Positions 55,348-63,997 of a stretch of DNA of 64,000 nt are shown piece after piece. The stretch comes from Paenibacillus ferrarius. GTDB lineage: Bacteria; Bacillota; Bacilli; Paenibacillales; NBRC-103111. The stretch's first letter is position 1, and each line of letters opens with the position of its first letter. The stretch is taken from contig NZ_MBTG01000001.1 in assembly GCF_002027705.1 (NCBI RefSeq), positions 310,001-374,000 of the forward strand, given 5' to 3'. A program made the position numbers and the translations under genes. The notes under the pieces are model-generated. The model saw only the letters and a program-made list of their open reading frames with translations. It searched no databases and was not told the DNA's origin.

Positions 55348-55684
55348 TGGTCAATGACTCGGACTGAATTGTTTTCAAAGGCTGACCTTCCTTATAGTAC
55401 AGATGAGGGGATAGAAGGATAAAGAAGATATGGACATCGCCAAAGCCATGCGCATTTAATAAGTCATAGAGTGCTTGGACAATACGATCGTGCATCTCTT
55501 GTTCTCTAGGAAACATAAGAATTTCTAAGGATAACGGAGAATTGTTCAGCTGTTCAATGAGAAGAAGCTCGATTTTCACTTTTTCTTGAACAACCCCTGT
55601 AAGTTTGGAGAATTCTTGGATGATGTCAGGTGAAATGGAAGCAATGAAATCCTTTTGAAAACCTTTGAATCTGAGAAAAGGCAT
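55340..55684 (-). CDS. DUF1904 family protein
   Basis: 114 residues. Start MPFLRFKGF, the DIIQEFSKLTGVVQEKVKIELL region and MFPREQEMHDRIVQALYDLL fit the DUF1904 family, which has a tautomerase-like fold in predictions; function unknown. AAGAAGGAAAC precedes ATG 55684. Confidence 0.75.
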   Translation of the reverse strand: MPFLRFKGFQKDFIASISPDIIQEFSKLTGVVQEKVKIELLLIEQLNNSPLSLEILMFPREQEMHDRIVQALYDLLNAHGFGDVHIFFILLSPHLYYKEGQPLKTIQSESLTIT

Positions 55685-55904
55685 ATAGTTTCCTTCTTTA
55701 CGATGTGTTTAAAGAGCGAATTTATTCATTCTAAAGAATTAACTTGTTAAAAACAAAATCGATATTAGATGAAATCAATCTCATTCTTAGATAGATATGC
55801 TGTGAACGATATGAAACTCTCGGACGTATTATAGGTGTTTCCAAATGAATGTGGGAACATACAAGGGGATTAACCCCGACAATCTTACAAACGGAGGTCG
55901 TTCA
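55685..55904. other. Intergenic region between the DUF1904 gene and the PH-like gene
   Basis: 220 bases, AT-rich. A frame from 55845 is open into the next gene but lacks a ribosome site. No clear promoter pair was found. Confidence 0.3.
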
Positions 55905-56261
55905 ATGTCGAGAACAATTGAGTTTACGAAGGATATGCTCATCCTGCATTTAGCGGGAATTGTCAGTGCAGCCGCGTTAAAACGCCGAGTCGAGATTCCC
56001 TATTCGAAGATTTCGCGCGTATCTGTGGAAGATTATAAGGTTTCTATGTTTCAAATCCGTGTTGGCACTTCGATTGGAGATATTCGAGAAGGGCGCTTTC
56101 TCATTGGGAACAGATGGTGCTTTATTTCCTATGAAAATCATAATGATGTAGTATCACTGGAGCTGGATGACCATGAGTTTGCCAAAGTCATTTTTCAGAT
56201 TGAGAACCCATTGGAAATCAGAGATCAAATTCAGGAGCAATTAAATCAAATAGCCAACTAA
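55905..56261 (+). CDS. Bacterial PH-domain-like small protein
   Basis: 118 residues. Predominantly beta strands followed by a C-terminal helix (RDQIQEQLNQ), a pattern like bacterial PH-like domains; VEIPYSKISRVSVED resembles the conserved strand-turn of that fold. Ligand and role unknown. GGAGG lies eight bases before ATG 55905. Confidence 0.6.
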   Translation: MSRTIEFTKDMLILHLAGIVSAAALKRRVEIPYSKISRVSVEDYKVSMFQIRVGTSIGDIREGRFLIGNRWCFISYENHNDVVSLELDDHEFAKVIFQIENPLEIRDQIQEQLNQIAN

Positions 56262-56274
56262 TAAAAATATGGAA

Positions 56275-56316
56275 TTGACATTTCTTTTCGTTAGAACTAT
56301 ACTGGTTACAACCGGT
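56275..56316 (+). promoter_or_regulatory. Sigma-A promoter and operator of the Rrf2 gene
   Basis: -35 TTGACA (56275-56280), 17-base spacer, -10 TATACT (56298-56303). The near-perfect dyad ACTGGTT-AC-AACCGGT (56301-56316) overlaps the -10 and start site, as expected for autorepression. Confidence 0.8.
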
Positions 56317-56328
56317 GGGTGATAAACA

Positions 56329-56745
56329 ATGAAACAAATCAGCAGTCGATTTTCAATTGCCGTCCATATTTTATCTCTGGTCGCGACAGTACCATCTGAG
56401 TGTACAGGTGATTTCATTGCCGGCAGCGTGAATACGAATCCTGTGATCATTCGCAAAATTATCGGTCTCCTGAAGAGAGCCGGACTTGTTGAAGTCCGAG
56501 CTGGCGTTGGAGGTACGAGGTTGACGAAGGACATAGATCAGATTACTTTGCTTGATGTCTATCGTGCTGTAGAAGTTATTGAGAATGGGGAATTGTTTAA
56601 CTTCCATAACCATCCTAATCCGCTTTGTACGGTAGGCAAAAATATTGAGTCAGTCTTGCGCGCAGAATTGCGTGAGGCTCAAGATGCGATGGAACAGAAG
56701 TTATCTCAAGTTTCCTTGCAGCATTTGATCACGAAGTTTGAATAA
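56329..56745 (+). CDS. Rrf2-family transcriptional regulator (YwnA-like)
   Basis: 138 residues. Winged helix at the N terminus (FSIAVHILSLVATVP, IAGSVNTNPVIIRKIIGLLKRAGLVEVRAG) as in Rrf2/YwnA. Only one Cys (PLCTVGKNIESVL) in the sensor part, so no Fe-S cluster of the IscR kind. GGTGGGTGAT precedes ATG. Its own operator contains GGTTACAACC; a related dyad TTGTAAC-N7-GTTACAA lies before the next gene, so it probably represses both. Confidence 0.88.
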   Translation: MKQISSRFSIAVHILSLVATVPSECTGDFIAGSVNTNPVIIRKIIGLLKRAGLVEVRAGVGGTRLTKDIDQITLLDVYRAVEVIENGELFNFHNHPNPLCTVGKNIESVLRAELREAQDAMEQKLSQVSLQHLITKFE

Positions 56746-56781
56746 AAAAAGCTCTTCAATGAGCTATTTTTTATAAATTTG

Positions 56782-56802
56782 TTGTAACCAATATAGTTAC
56801 AA
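56782..56802 (+). promoter_or_regulatory. Dyad before the oxidoreductase gene (candidate Rrf2 operator)
   Basis: TTGTAAC and GTTACAA, perfect 7-base arms with a 7-base spacer. It shares GTTACAA with the operator before the Rrf2 gene. Confidence 0.6.
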
Positions 56803-56848
56803 CAACAATGATTCTAACCAAATATAATAAACGATGGAGGTTATTTAG

Positions 56849-57715
56849 ATGAAAATTTTAGTAACGGGTGCGACAGGACAATTGGGTTCGAAAGTGGTTG
56901 AGGCATTGCTTGCCTCTGCGCCAGCAGAACAGTTAGCAATTAGTGTGCGGGATACGGATAAAGCGAGTGATCTGCGTGCGCTTGGCGTGGATGTACGCCA
57001 TGGTGATTTTGATCAACCAGCAACATTAGCAGAGGCTTTCCAAGGTGTTGATCGCCTGTTGATCGTTTCGACTCAAGGGGATAATGAAACTCGGATTCGC
57101 CAGCATCTGGCTGCTGTTTCTGCGGCGAAACAAGCCGGCGTTGGTTTTATCGCCTATACAAGTGTTACAAATGCGGAAGAAACGGAACTGTTCCTAGCAC
57201 CGGTTCACCGGGCGACAGAAGAAGCAATCCGAGGTACGGGCATTCCTTATTCATTCTTACGGAACAACTGGTACATTGAGAATGAAGTGGGTGCGATCCA
57301 AGGCATTTTGGCAGGAGCGCCACTAGTCACTTCCGCAGGGCAAGGAAAAGTTGGCTGGGCATCCCGCGGGGACTATGCGCAAGCGGCTGCTAATGTTTTA
57401 CTGGGAAGCGGTCATGAGAATACAATTTATGAGCTTTCCGGCGTGCCGATCACGTATGCTGACCTCGCAGGGATTGTGTCTGAAGTGCTTGGTCGCGAGA
57501 TTCCAGTGCAGCAGGTTGATGATGAAACTTACGCGAAAATCATGGTTGGTGCTGGTGTTCCTGAGCAGGTCGCTCCTATACTTGTCGCTATTCAAAGTGC
57601 GATTCGCGATCAAGTTCTGGATGTGACAAGCAGCGATTTACAGACCCTTCTTGGCCGTGAGGCAACTCCATTGCGTCAAGTTCTGAAAGAGATTATTGCT
57701 GGGTTACAGGCATAA
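56849..57715 (+). CDS. NmrA/QorB-type SDR oxidoreductase
   Basis: 288 residues. N-terminal NAD(P) motif GATGQLGSKV, then VRHGDFDQPATLAEAF and RNNWYIEN, which match the NmrA-like/QorB (YtfG) group of NAD(P)H:quinone oxidoreductases. Substrate unknown; response to reactive carbonyls or quinones is likely given the Rrf2 regulator. GGAGG before ATG. Own terminator. Confidence 0.88.
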   Translation: MKILVTGATGQLGSKVVEALLASAPAEQLAISVRDTDKASDLRALGVDVRHGDFDQPATLAEAFQGVDRLLIVSTQGDNETRIRQHLAAVSAAKQAGVGFIAYTSVTNAEETELFLAPVHRATEEAIRGTGIPYSFLRNNWYIENEVGAIQGILAGAPLVTSAGQGKVGWASRGDYAQAAANVLLGSGHENTIYELSGVPITYADLAGIVSEVLGREIPVQQVDDETYAKIMVGAGVPEQVAPILVAIQSAIRDQVLDVTSSDLQTLLGREATPLRQVLKEIIAGLQA

Positions 57716-57732
57716 TACAATCTCGTAAAGTA

Positions 57733-57762
57733 GAGAGGCCAATTCTTGGTCTCTTTTTTTTT
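57733..57762 (+). terminator. Terminator after the oxidoreductase
   Basis: AGAGGCCAA / TTGGTCTCT stem (G-T pair) followed by eight T residues. Confidence 0.85.
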
Positions 57763-57853
57763 GCATTGAGCATTCTTTTTTTGGAATCGTGCGGGTGACT
57801 ACGGGGAACATTAGGTAGGAAGCAGGCAGTGACAACATGAAGGAGGCACGAAG

Positions 57854-58417
57854 GTGGAAAAAATATTGCTAAGATTGCTGTTCATGGGTTCAGTGGCCGC
57901 AGCGCCATTTATATTAAAACGAAAAAATTTACTGATGAACTTAACGATTTTTTTCGCAAAAGGGGTTCTTTCCACTACGATGGACTCGTATTTTATCAAG
58001 AGAAAGAGAATTGCCTATCCGGTTCGTCCTTTTCCCAAAACGTTTGATACCAATGTGTTGTACGATTTATTGTTTTATCCGCTGTTAAGCGTCATTTGGG
58101 TCAGATGGACCTATCAAAGCAAACCCTTAGAGATGATTACTCGCAGCTTATATTTCAGCGTGCCAATGTCTATTCTGCAGTGGGCATTTGAAAAGAAAAC
58201 AAGATTATTTAAATGGAATTCATGGACGATCCTGCATACCTTTGCCTCAATTAATTTTACGTTGTTTACCATACGCGGATTTGTGGGGCTTGTACGAAGA
58301 CTCGTGTCGCTTCAAACTTCTCATTATGCAAGAATAGAGCCACCAGCATCAGCTATACCTGCTGGGATTGTAATGTCAACTACGAATACAGAGCAATCTT
58401 ATCAAACTCACTCTTAG
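57854..58417 (+). CDS. CBO0543-family membrane protein
   Basis: 187 residues with four to five membrane segments. The segment NLLMNLTIFFAKGVLSTTMDSYFIKRKRIAYPVRP and the WAFEKKTRLFKWNSWTILHTFASI block fit the CBO0543 family of spore-forming Firmicutes, of unknown role. GTG start seven bases after AAGGAGG. Confidence 0.75.
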   Translation: MEKILLRLLFMGSVAAAPFILKRKNLLMNLTIFFAKGVLSTTMDSYFIKRKRIAYPVRPFPKTFDTNVLYDLLFYPLLSVIWVRWTYQSKPLEMITRSLYFSVPMSILQWAFEKKTRLFKWNSWTILHTFASINFTLFTIRGFVGLVRRLVSLQTSHYARIEPPASAIPAGIVMSTTNTEQSYQTHS

Positions 58418-58521
58418 CGTTTTTTTTGGAAACTTATGCAACATTTTATATGATCAGCCCGTTAATAAGTTAACTCGGTACGAGTAATTAAAAATAACTT
58501 ATTAAAAGGAGATTAGAAACT
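58418..58521. other. Upstream region of the second SLH protein gene
   Basis: AT-rich. It holds an inverted repeat TTAATAAGTTA (58459-58469) / TAACTTATTAA (about 58496-58506), which could be an operator or mRNA hairpin. Confidence 0.35.
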
Positions 58522-59430
58522 ATGAATAAATTAGCTACATTGACTTTGTCGTCTATCTTACTGGGAAGCTTGACGTTTAACACGGCTTTTGCCTTTTCGG
58601 ATGTGGAAAGCGGACAAGCAGAAGCGATCTCAGCCCTATATAAGCAAGGTGTCGTCAGCGGGGTAGACAGTGATCATTTTGTGCCAAAGGGTAAAATTAG
58701 TTATGCGCAAAGCGTGCAGCTTATTGTGAAAGGCTTGGATTTAAACCTGGAACTGATTGATTTCGTGAAACAGCCGCTGGCTTCAGATACTTTTAAAAAT
58801 GTGCCGGATGATGCTTGGTTTGCCAATGCCTTCGTCATCGCCCAATATAACGGAGTAGATATTCCGAAAGATGTGAACCCGAATGCAACAATTACGCGTG
58901 AACAGTTCGGACATATGCTGATGCAAGCTTTAGAGAAGAAAGGCAACTTTCCTATGATCAACATCAAACTCGAGGTCAAGGATGAAGATCAAATGACTCC
59001 TGAATTCCAAGGTACTTTACTGCGCATGATCCATTACAAAATTACTTCGCTTGATAAAGATGGCAAGTTGAATCCTAAGGCCGAGCTTACGCGCGGCGAA
59101 GCAGCGACATGGGTGTACAATGCAGCGAAAGTACTCGCAGCCCATTCTGAGCAGCCGGTAATCAAGGAGAATGTGACGGTATCTGTTGAAAAAGTCAATG
59201 ATGACGTTAATAAAATAACGCTCTCCCGTGAATCCAAGCCAAGCTCCGGTTATGAGATTGCTATCACGGGCATCAATTTCAATGAGGATGGAAATGCGGT
59301 CATTTCTTATACATTGACAGATCCTAAACCGGATTCCATGAATGCGATGGTCATTACGGAGCCTAAAGCTGTTACTTATGTTTCGTCCAAATATAAAGCC
59401 GTTGCAGAACCGGCCGCTGTTAACGAATAG
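58522..59430 (+). CDS. Secreted SLH protein with PrcB-like C-terminal domain
   Basis: 302 residues. Signal peptide MNKLATLTLSSILLGSLTFN with cleavage near AFA. Three SLH modules (ISALYKQGVVSGVDSDHF, VIAQYNGVDIPKDVNPNAT, and KLNPKAELTRGEAATWVYNA) to about residue 210. The C-terminal 80 residues (VNKITLSRESKPSSGYEIAI and ISYTLTDPKPDSMNAMVITEP) resemble the PrcB C-terminal domain that inhibits dentilisin-type proteases. AAAGGAG precedes ATG. Confidence 0.82.
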   Translation: MNKLATLTLSSILLGSLTFNTAFAFSDVESGQAEAISALYKQGVVSGVDSDHFVPKGKISYAQSVQLIVKGLDLNLELIDFVKQPLASDTFKNVPDDAWFANAFVIAQYNGVDIPKDVNPNATITREQFGHMLMQALEKKGNFPMINIKLEVKDEDQMTPEFQGTLLRMIHYKITSLDKDGKLNPKAELTRGEAATWVYNAAKVLAAHSEQPVIKENVTVSVEKVNDDVNKITLSRESKPSSGYEIAITGINFNEDGNAVISYTLTDPKPDSMNAMVITEPKAVTYVSSKYKAVAEPAAVNE

Positions 59431-59440
59431 TTTTCTAAAA

Positions 59441-59477
59441 GTGGTGTTTTTCCAATAGGGGAAAACACTGCTTTTTT
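59441..59477 (+). terminator. Terminator after the SLH/PrcB-like gene
   Basis: GTGTTTTTCC / GGGGAAAACAC stem followed by T6. Confidence 0.8.
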
Positions 59478-59512
59478 GTCTCAATTGATAAATCCGCGTA
59501 GAGGGTGATGCC

Positions 59513-59890
59513 ATGTATTTAGACAAAATCAATCAACAATGGGTGAGCCATTTGAAAACGAATGGTTTTCAGGAGCATATAACAATAACAAATACGACAA
59601 AGTTGAACGTGAATGCTCGGTTATTTATGCTAGAGCTGCAATTTAACGTGAAAAGATATCATTTATATCACTGCTTGGATGAAGACATGTATGAATTGCG
59701 ACAACTGGATGAAGCATATACGCTTATTAGTGCTGAAGAAGCATTTGGGTTGACCTTGGAAAGGTCGAAAGACTTCGAGGAGGCTGTTCATTCCTTCATG
59801 CTGCAGCATTACGATGGGATTCAAACATCCGTTGATTGTAGACAGGGTTTAGAGAAAGCTAAACTAGCTATTCAAAGAGTCCGTTTGTAA
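59513..59890 (+). CDS. Hypothetical protein
   Basis: 125 residues, no signal or membrane segment, several aromatic-rich beta-like strands (FMLELQFNVKRYHLYHC) and two C-terminal helices. GAGGGTGAT lies six bases before ATG. No family recognised. Confidence 0.55.
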   Translation: MYLDKINQQWVSHLKTNGFQEHITITNTTKLNVNARLFMLELQFNVKRYHLYHCLDEDMYELRQLDEAYTLISAEEAFGLTLERSKDFEEAVHSFMLQHYDGIQTSVDCRQGLEKAKLAIQRVRL

Positions 59891-59963
59891 ATATGCCAAA
59901 CTATCCTTATCTCTTCTGCCTGTGGTATGATTTAAATAACCAAATGTAGGGAGGAATAGTCGG

Positions 59964-60959
59964 ATGCAATTTAAAATGCTTGGACGAAGCGGACTTGCCG
60001 TATCAGAGCTTTGTCTGGGGACAATGACTTTCGGAAATACCACCAGTGAGAGTGATTCAATTCGGATGATTCATCAATTCAGGGAGCAGGGCGGCAATTT
60101 TCTGGATACGGCGAATGTTTATGTATCAGGCCGCTCCGAAGAAATTGTAGGGCAAGCAATCAAGGAATGTCGTTCTGAGGTTGTTTTGGCCACCAAAGTG
60201 CGAATGAATACAGCAAATCATCCAAATGGCGCAGGTGTTTCACGCAAGCACATTATGCAAAGCGTGGAAGAAAGCCTTGCAAGGCTGAACACGGATTATA
60301 TTGATTTGTATCAGGTCCATGTATGGGACCATCTAACACCAATTGAAGAGACGCTGCGTGCTCTGGATGATCTAGTCACTTCGGGAAAAGTCCGATATAT
60401 CGGATGTTCCAACTTTTTTGCTTGGCAGCTGATGAAATCCCTTGCTTGCAGTGATGCCAATCGGTATGTCCGATTTATTTCGATTCAACCGCAATATAGC
60501 CTTGTCAGCCGTGAAATGGACCGCGAAATGATGTCCTTGTGCTTGGAAGAGAAGGTAGGGGTTATCCCTTGGGCGCCGCTTGGAGGCGGATTTCTTACGG
60601 GGCGTTATACGAAGGAAGAACCAACAACGGGACGCTTGACGTCAAAAGTCGGCGAGAGCTCCTGGGCACTGCGTGGAACTGAGCGGAATTTCGCCATTCT
60701 GGATGCCGTACATACTGCAGCACGAGAACTGAATAAAACACCGGCCCAAGTTGCTCTTGCTTGGCTTTTGCAAAGAGATGGGATTACTTCGCCCATTTTC
60801 GGAGCCAGTACACTTGAGCAATTTAACGATAACATGGGGGCTGTAGGCTGGACAATGCCCAAAGAAATATGGGATTTGTTAGACGAAGCGAGCGCTCTCC
60901 CTCCTGAATATCCGAACCGCTTTATCGCCAAGTTTGCGCGGCCTTATTCTTCCAATTAA
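59964..60959 (+). CDS. Aldo/keto reductase
   Basis: 331 residues. Tetrad residues: Asp in FLDTANVYVSGRSEE with Tyr, Lys in LATKVRM and His in YQVHVWD. Start MQFKMLGRSGLAVSELCLGTMTFG is the AKR signature. It belongs to the YajO/YdjG-like group rather than the YghZ group of the first AKR in the window. GGGAGGAA before ATG. A long symmetrical terminator follows. Confidence 0.9.
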   Translation: MQFKMLGRSGLAVSELCLGTMTFGNTTSESDSIRMIHQFREQGGNFLDTANVYVSGRSEEIVGQAIKECRSEVVLATKVRMNTANHPNGAGVSRKHIMQSVEESLARLNTDYIDLYQVHVWDHLTPIEETLRALDDLVTSGKVRYIGCSNFFAWQLMKSLACSDANRYVRFISIQPQYSLVSREMDREMMSLCLEEKVGVIPWAPLGGGFLTGRYTKEEPTTGRLTSKVGESSWALRGTERNFAILDAVHTAARELNKTPAQVALAWLLQRDGITSPIFGASTLEQFNDNMGAVGWTMPKEIWDLLDEASALPPEYPNRFIAKFARPYSSN

Positions 60960-60990
60960 TCAAACCTAGTAGGGACTTGCCCGAATTGGG

Positions 60991-61036
60991 AACAACAAAA
61001 GCGCAGCTCTTTTCTAGAGACTGCGCTTTTGTTGTT
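60991..61036. terminator. Long symmetric terminator after the aldo/keto reductase
   Basis: Perfect 16-base arms AACAACAAAAGCGCAG / CTGCGCTTTTGTTGTT with a 14-base loop. T-runs on both strands make it potentially bidirectional. Confidence 0.85.
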
Positions 61037-61171
61037 CTTTCCTAAATTGAAGAAGATCACTACTAAATTCTAGTAAATTTACAATTGATTATATTTAATA
61101 ACTCATGTTAAATTGGGATGGACTCGAAACGTTTATTAATTCTTATCCAAAAGCAGGAGGTCATACATTCG

Positions 61172-62119
61172 ATGAATGCAATAGAAGCTCGAATTCAGAT
61201 GCTGCATCAATATAGGCCTGAACTAACGAAACCAGCGGATTTTGAGGGTTTTTGGGATCGAGTTCAACTGGAAGCTGCTGAATCCGTCCGTTATACACGC
61301 AATCTGGTCGATTCACCATTCCTTCAGGCTGAAGTTTATAAAGTTGTGATTGAAGGGGCAGCGAATACGTCGCTCCACGCTTGGTACATGCTGCCATCCG
61401 CTCAGTTGGATCAACCGATCCCGTGTGTAGTCATTTACCATGGCTATACTGGTTCTAAGGGAGAACCAGAGGATCACGCAGCTTGGCTGCTTATGGGGTA
61501 TGCGGTACTTGCGATTGATGTGCGCGGACAAGGAGGGGAAACCGGCAACGGATTACCCCAGCTTAATGGAATGACCAAAGGATGGATAACACAAGGGATC
61601 CTTGATCCAGAGACATCCTATTATCGGGCTTTAGCTATCGATGGGTTATGTGCTGTAAGGTGTGCGATGGATATGCCGGAGATCGATCCTGACAAAGTTT
61701 TTGTTTTTGGAGCGAGTCAAGGCGGGGGCTTGGTGCTTCTAGTCTCAGCTCTTGAGCCTAGAATTCGGGCGGCAATTGCTCATATCCCGAATATGTGCCA
61801 TATGGATTTGGGCATGCTTCAGTCGGTGAGTTCGCTCAGCGAAGCCGCGGAATTCGTAACCCGCTTCCCCCACTTCCAGAAGGAAGTGTTCCAGACACTG
61901 AGCTACTTCGATATTATGAATTTGGCGCACCAAATCAGTTTGCCTGTCCATGTATCGGTTGGGTTGAAAGATACGACCTGCTTGCCAGAGACCGTTTTCG
62001 CCGCCTATAATCGGATCGCTTCTTCGCAGAAATCGCTCGAGGTTCATCCATTTATGGGGCATTCTATGCCTGTTGGCTTTCACTCGGCAGGACATTCTTT
62101 TTTCTCACAATGGCTTTAA
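61172..62119 (+). CDS. CE7-type acetyl esterase / cephalosporin C deacetylase
   Basis: 315 residues, alpha/beta hydrolase of carbohydrate esterase family 7. Nucleophile Ser in FGASQGGGL, Asp in VGLKDTTC, His in the C-terminal HSAGHSFF or GHSM segment; the conserved RGQGG (DVRGQGGETGN) of CE7 is present. It removes acetyl groups from xylo-oligosaccharides or similar small esters in the cytoplasm (no signal peptide). AGGAGG lies eight bases before ATG 61172; the frame is open 18 codons upstream. Confidence 0.88.
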   Translation: MNAIEARIQMLHQYRPELTKPADFEGFWDRVQLEAAESVRYTRNLVDSPFLQAEVYKVVIEGAANTSLHAWYMLPSAQLDQPIPCVVIYHGYTGSKGEPEDHAAWLLMGYAVLAIDVRGQGGETGNGLPQLNGMTKGWITQGILDPETSYYRALAIDGLCAVRCAMDMPEIDPDKVFVFGASQGGGLVLLVSALEPRIRAAIAHIPNMCHMDLGMLQSVSSLSEAAEFVTRFPHFQKEVFQTLSYFDIMNLAHQISLPVHVSVGLKDTTCLPETVFAAYNRIASSQKSLEVHPFMGHSMPVGFHSAGHSFFSQWL

Positions 62120-62159
62120 AATGACAAAAACGACTGAGCTGCGTTGCTCGTTGAGTGCG

Positions 62160-62345
62160 AATACCTGCGATTGTGCAGGCTTTTTCAACGAAATCGAGTG
62201 AAAAGTAGTAATACCTGCAAATAAGCAGGCATTTCTTGATTTTCCACCCGAAAATCAAGAAAAGGTCACGAAAACCTGCAGAATTGCAGGGAATTAATGA
62301 TCTTGGCTATTCCGAACAGAATAAAGATGCAGAATCGCAGGTTTT
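62160..62345. repeat. CCTGC-N-GCAGG repeat cluster
   Basis: Four motifs in 186 bases: CCTGCGATTGTGCAGG, CCTGCAAATAAGCAGG, CCTGCAGAATTGCAGG and a partial GCAGAATCGCAGG. Each is a short palindrome-like element of the type that fills the 31-32 kb repeat block. A longer dyad around TCTTGATTTTCC / AAAATCAAGA also lies here. No gene fits. Confidence 0.75.
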
Positions 62346-62370
62346 GGAAGGCGAGCTTAAATAACGAAAG

Positions 62371-62414
62371 GGGCTGTCTCCAAGTAGAACCATCTACTTG
62401 GCAGCGCCTTTTTC
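62371..62414 (+). terminator. Terminator (AAGTAG/CTACTT family) after the esterase
   Basis: Outer GGCTGTC / GGCAGCGCC with inner AAGTAG / CTACTT and TTTTT. Confidence 0.8.
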
Positions 62415-62443
62415 TGTTTTTCAAAGCTTGGCAAAATAGGAAA

Positions 62444-62491
62444 GGGCTGCCCACTGGTCATGCGACCAGTGGGACAGCCCTATTGATTTTC
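62444..62491. terminator. Second hairpin between esterase and clc
   Basis: GGGCTG-CCCACTGGTC / GACCAGTGGG-CAGCCC, a long stem with ATGC loop (one bulge). The T tract on the plus strand is weak; it may serve the convergent clc gene. Confidence 0.6.
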
Positions 62492-62529
62492 GTCCAAAGA
62501 CGGCGAAATTGAAAAGTAGAAAGATGCGC

Positions 62530-63858
62530 TTACTTATCTTTTGCTTTGTTTTTAATTGACGCTAGCGTTGCGTTGGCAGGTAAGAAATAAAGCTTAGATT
62601 TCGACACCCCAATTTGTTGTGAAGTGTAAATACCAGAATGACCTGAAAATAAATAACTAATGATGCAAGCAATGAACAGATAGACGGCGCCTTCCGAGCC
62701 GAAAAGCTCAATTCCCATAATAAAGCAGGCGAGAGGCGTGTTCGTTGCACCACTGAAAACAGCAATAAATCCAAGGCCGGCCAAAAATGGGGCAGAGACA
62801 TGCAAAATACTGGATAGAGAATTTCCAAGCGTTCCACCGATAACGAAAAGAGGTGTGACTTCGCCTCCTTGAAAGCCCGCTCCAAGTGTCAAGGTCGTAA
62901 ATAGGATTTTCCAAAGAAAAGCCAAGGGCGCGACTGGTTGTTCAAATGCGTCCTGGAGCAACGGAATTCCCAATCCCAGATAGTCTCTCGTGCCAAAAAT
63001 AACCACTAATGCAATAATGACTAATCCGCCCACGAAGGTCTTTATGACAGGATTTATAAATAGCAGGGTGTAGATTTTTTTCAACCAATGTGTGAGCTCG
63101 CTGAATAAAAGACTTGTCAATCCAAAGAGAATAGAAGCGATCACTACTTTTACTAGGAGCATTGTGGTGAATGGAGGAATGGTTCCGATATGATAATGGA
63201 TATGCTGAATGCCCCATGCCGTAGTCATCAGATTGCCCACCAAGCTTGCGATGAAGCAAGGGATGAGTGCTTGATACCGGACAAGACCTAATGCAACAAC
63301 TTCCATGCCGAATATCGTTCCTGCCAGAGGGGTGCCAAATATGGAGCCAAATCCGCTGCTAATGCCACACATTAAAAGGATTTTGCGGTCCGTTTCATCC
63401 ACCTTGAATACTCTGCCAATGAGTTCAGAAAAGCTTCCGCCCATTTGTACCGCAGTGCCTTCCCGGCCTGCTGAACCGCCAAATAAGTGAGTCAAGATCG
63501 TTCCAAGCAGGACCAGTGGAGCCATTCGAAACGGGATTGTTTCTTGTCCATGTTGGATTTGTTCTAAAATCAGATTATTGCCTTTTGCTGAATTTTTGCC
63601 GTATTTCACATATAAATAACTCATAAATGCCCCGCCGAGCGGCAAAAGAAATAACAGCCAGGGGTGACTTTCACGCTGAATCGTGGCTGCGTCAAGGCTT
63701 GCAAGAAATAGAGCAGAGGCGGAGCCGGTCAGAATGCCTACTAGACTGCCATAGAATAACCATTTCAGCAAAGCACCAAATAAAGCAACATGCAAATACT
63801 TCTCGGCATAGGCAATAAGCTTGCGTTTTGGGGTTTCAGATCCATTTGTCACGTTCAA
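62530..63858 (-). CDS. CLC-family anion/proton antiporter, probable fluoride subtype
   Basis: 442 residues, about ten or more membrane helices in CLC order. The gating-glutamate motif is GREGT (131-135, Glu 133) rather than GREGP, and the central anion-binding segment reads GNNLI (93-97) rather than GSGIP, so the anion-coordinating Ser is missing. Both changes are described for CLC-F fluoride/proton antiporters. The C-terminal AVFSGATNTPLACFIMG holds the second anion-site region. It has no cytoplasmic CBS domains. Regulatory RNA upstream was searched for; no clear fluoride riboswitch was recognised. Confidence 0.8.
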   Translation of the reverse strand: MNVTNGSETPKRKLIAYAEKYLHVALFGALLKWLFYGSLVGILTGSASALFLASLDAATIQRESHPWLLFLLPLGGAFMSYLYVKYGKNSAKGNNLILEQIQHGQETIPFRMAPLVLLGTILTHLFGGSAGREGTAVQMGGSFSELIGRVFKVDETDRKILLMCGISSGFGSIFGTPLAGTIFGMEVVALGLVRYQALIPCFIASLVGNLMTTAWGIQHIHYHIGTIPPFTTMLLVKVVIASILFGLTSLLFSELTHWLKKIYTLLFINPVIKTFVGGLVIIALVVIFGTRDYLGLGIPLLQDAFEQPVAPLAFLWKILFTTLTLGAGFQGGEVTPLFVIGGTLGNSLSSILHVSAPFLAGLGFIAVFSGATNTPLACFIMGIELFGSEGAVYLFIACIISYLFSGHSGIYTSQQIGVSKSKLYFLPANATLASIKNKAKDK

Positions 63859-63892
63859 TTAAGCTCCTAACCTTAAATAATTAGAGGAGGGT

Positions 63893-63997
63893 TATGCCAA
63901 AAGGGTTGCCGAAAGGCAGCCTTATCTGTGGTTTAATAGTGCGCTCAGGTCTTAGCGACCGAGGTAGACTCCGCATGGATGCGTGCTAAGCCTTTTT
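63893..63997 (+). ncRNA. Candidate structured leader RNA at the window edge
   Basis: Several nested stems: GGTTGCC-GAAA-GGCAGCC (GNRA tetraloop), GGTC-TTAGC-GACC, CGCAT-GG-ATGCG, and a long-range CTTAGC / GCTAAG stem ending in CCTTTTT. The last stem with the T tract looks like an intrinsic terminator. The order aptamer-like region then terminator suggests a riboswitch or attenuator for a plus-strand gene beyond the window. It does not match any riboswitch class I could recall. Confidence 0.4.
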
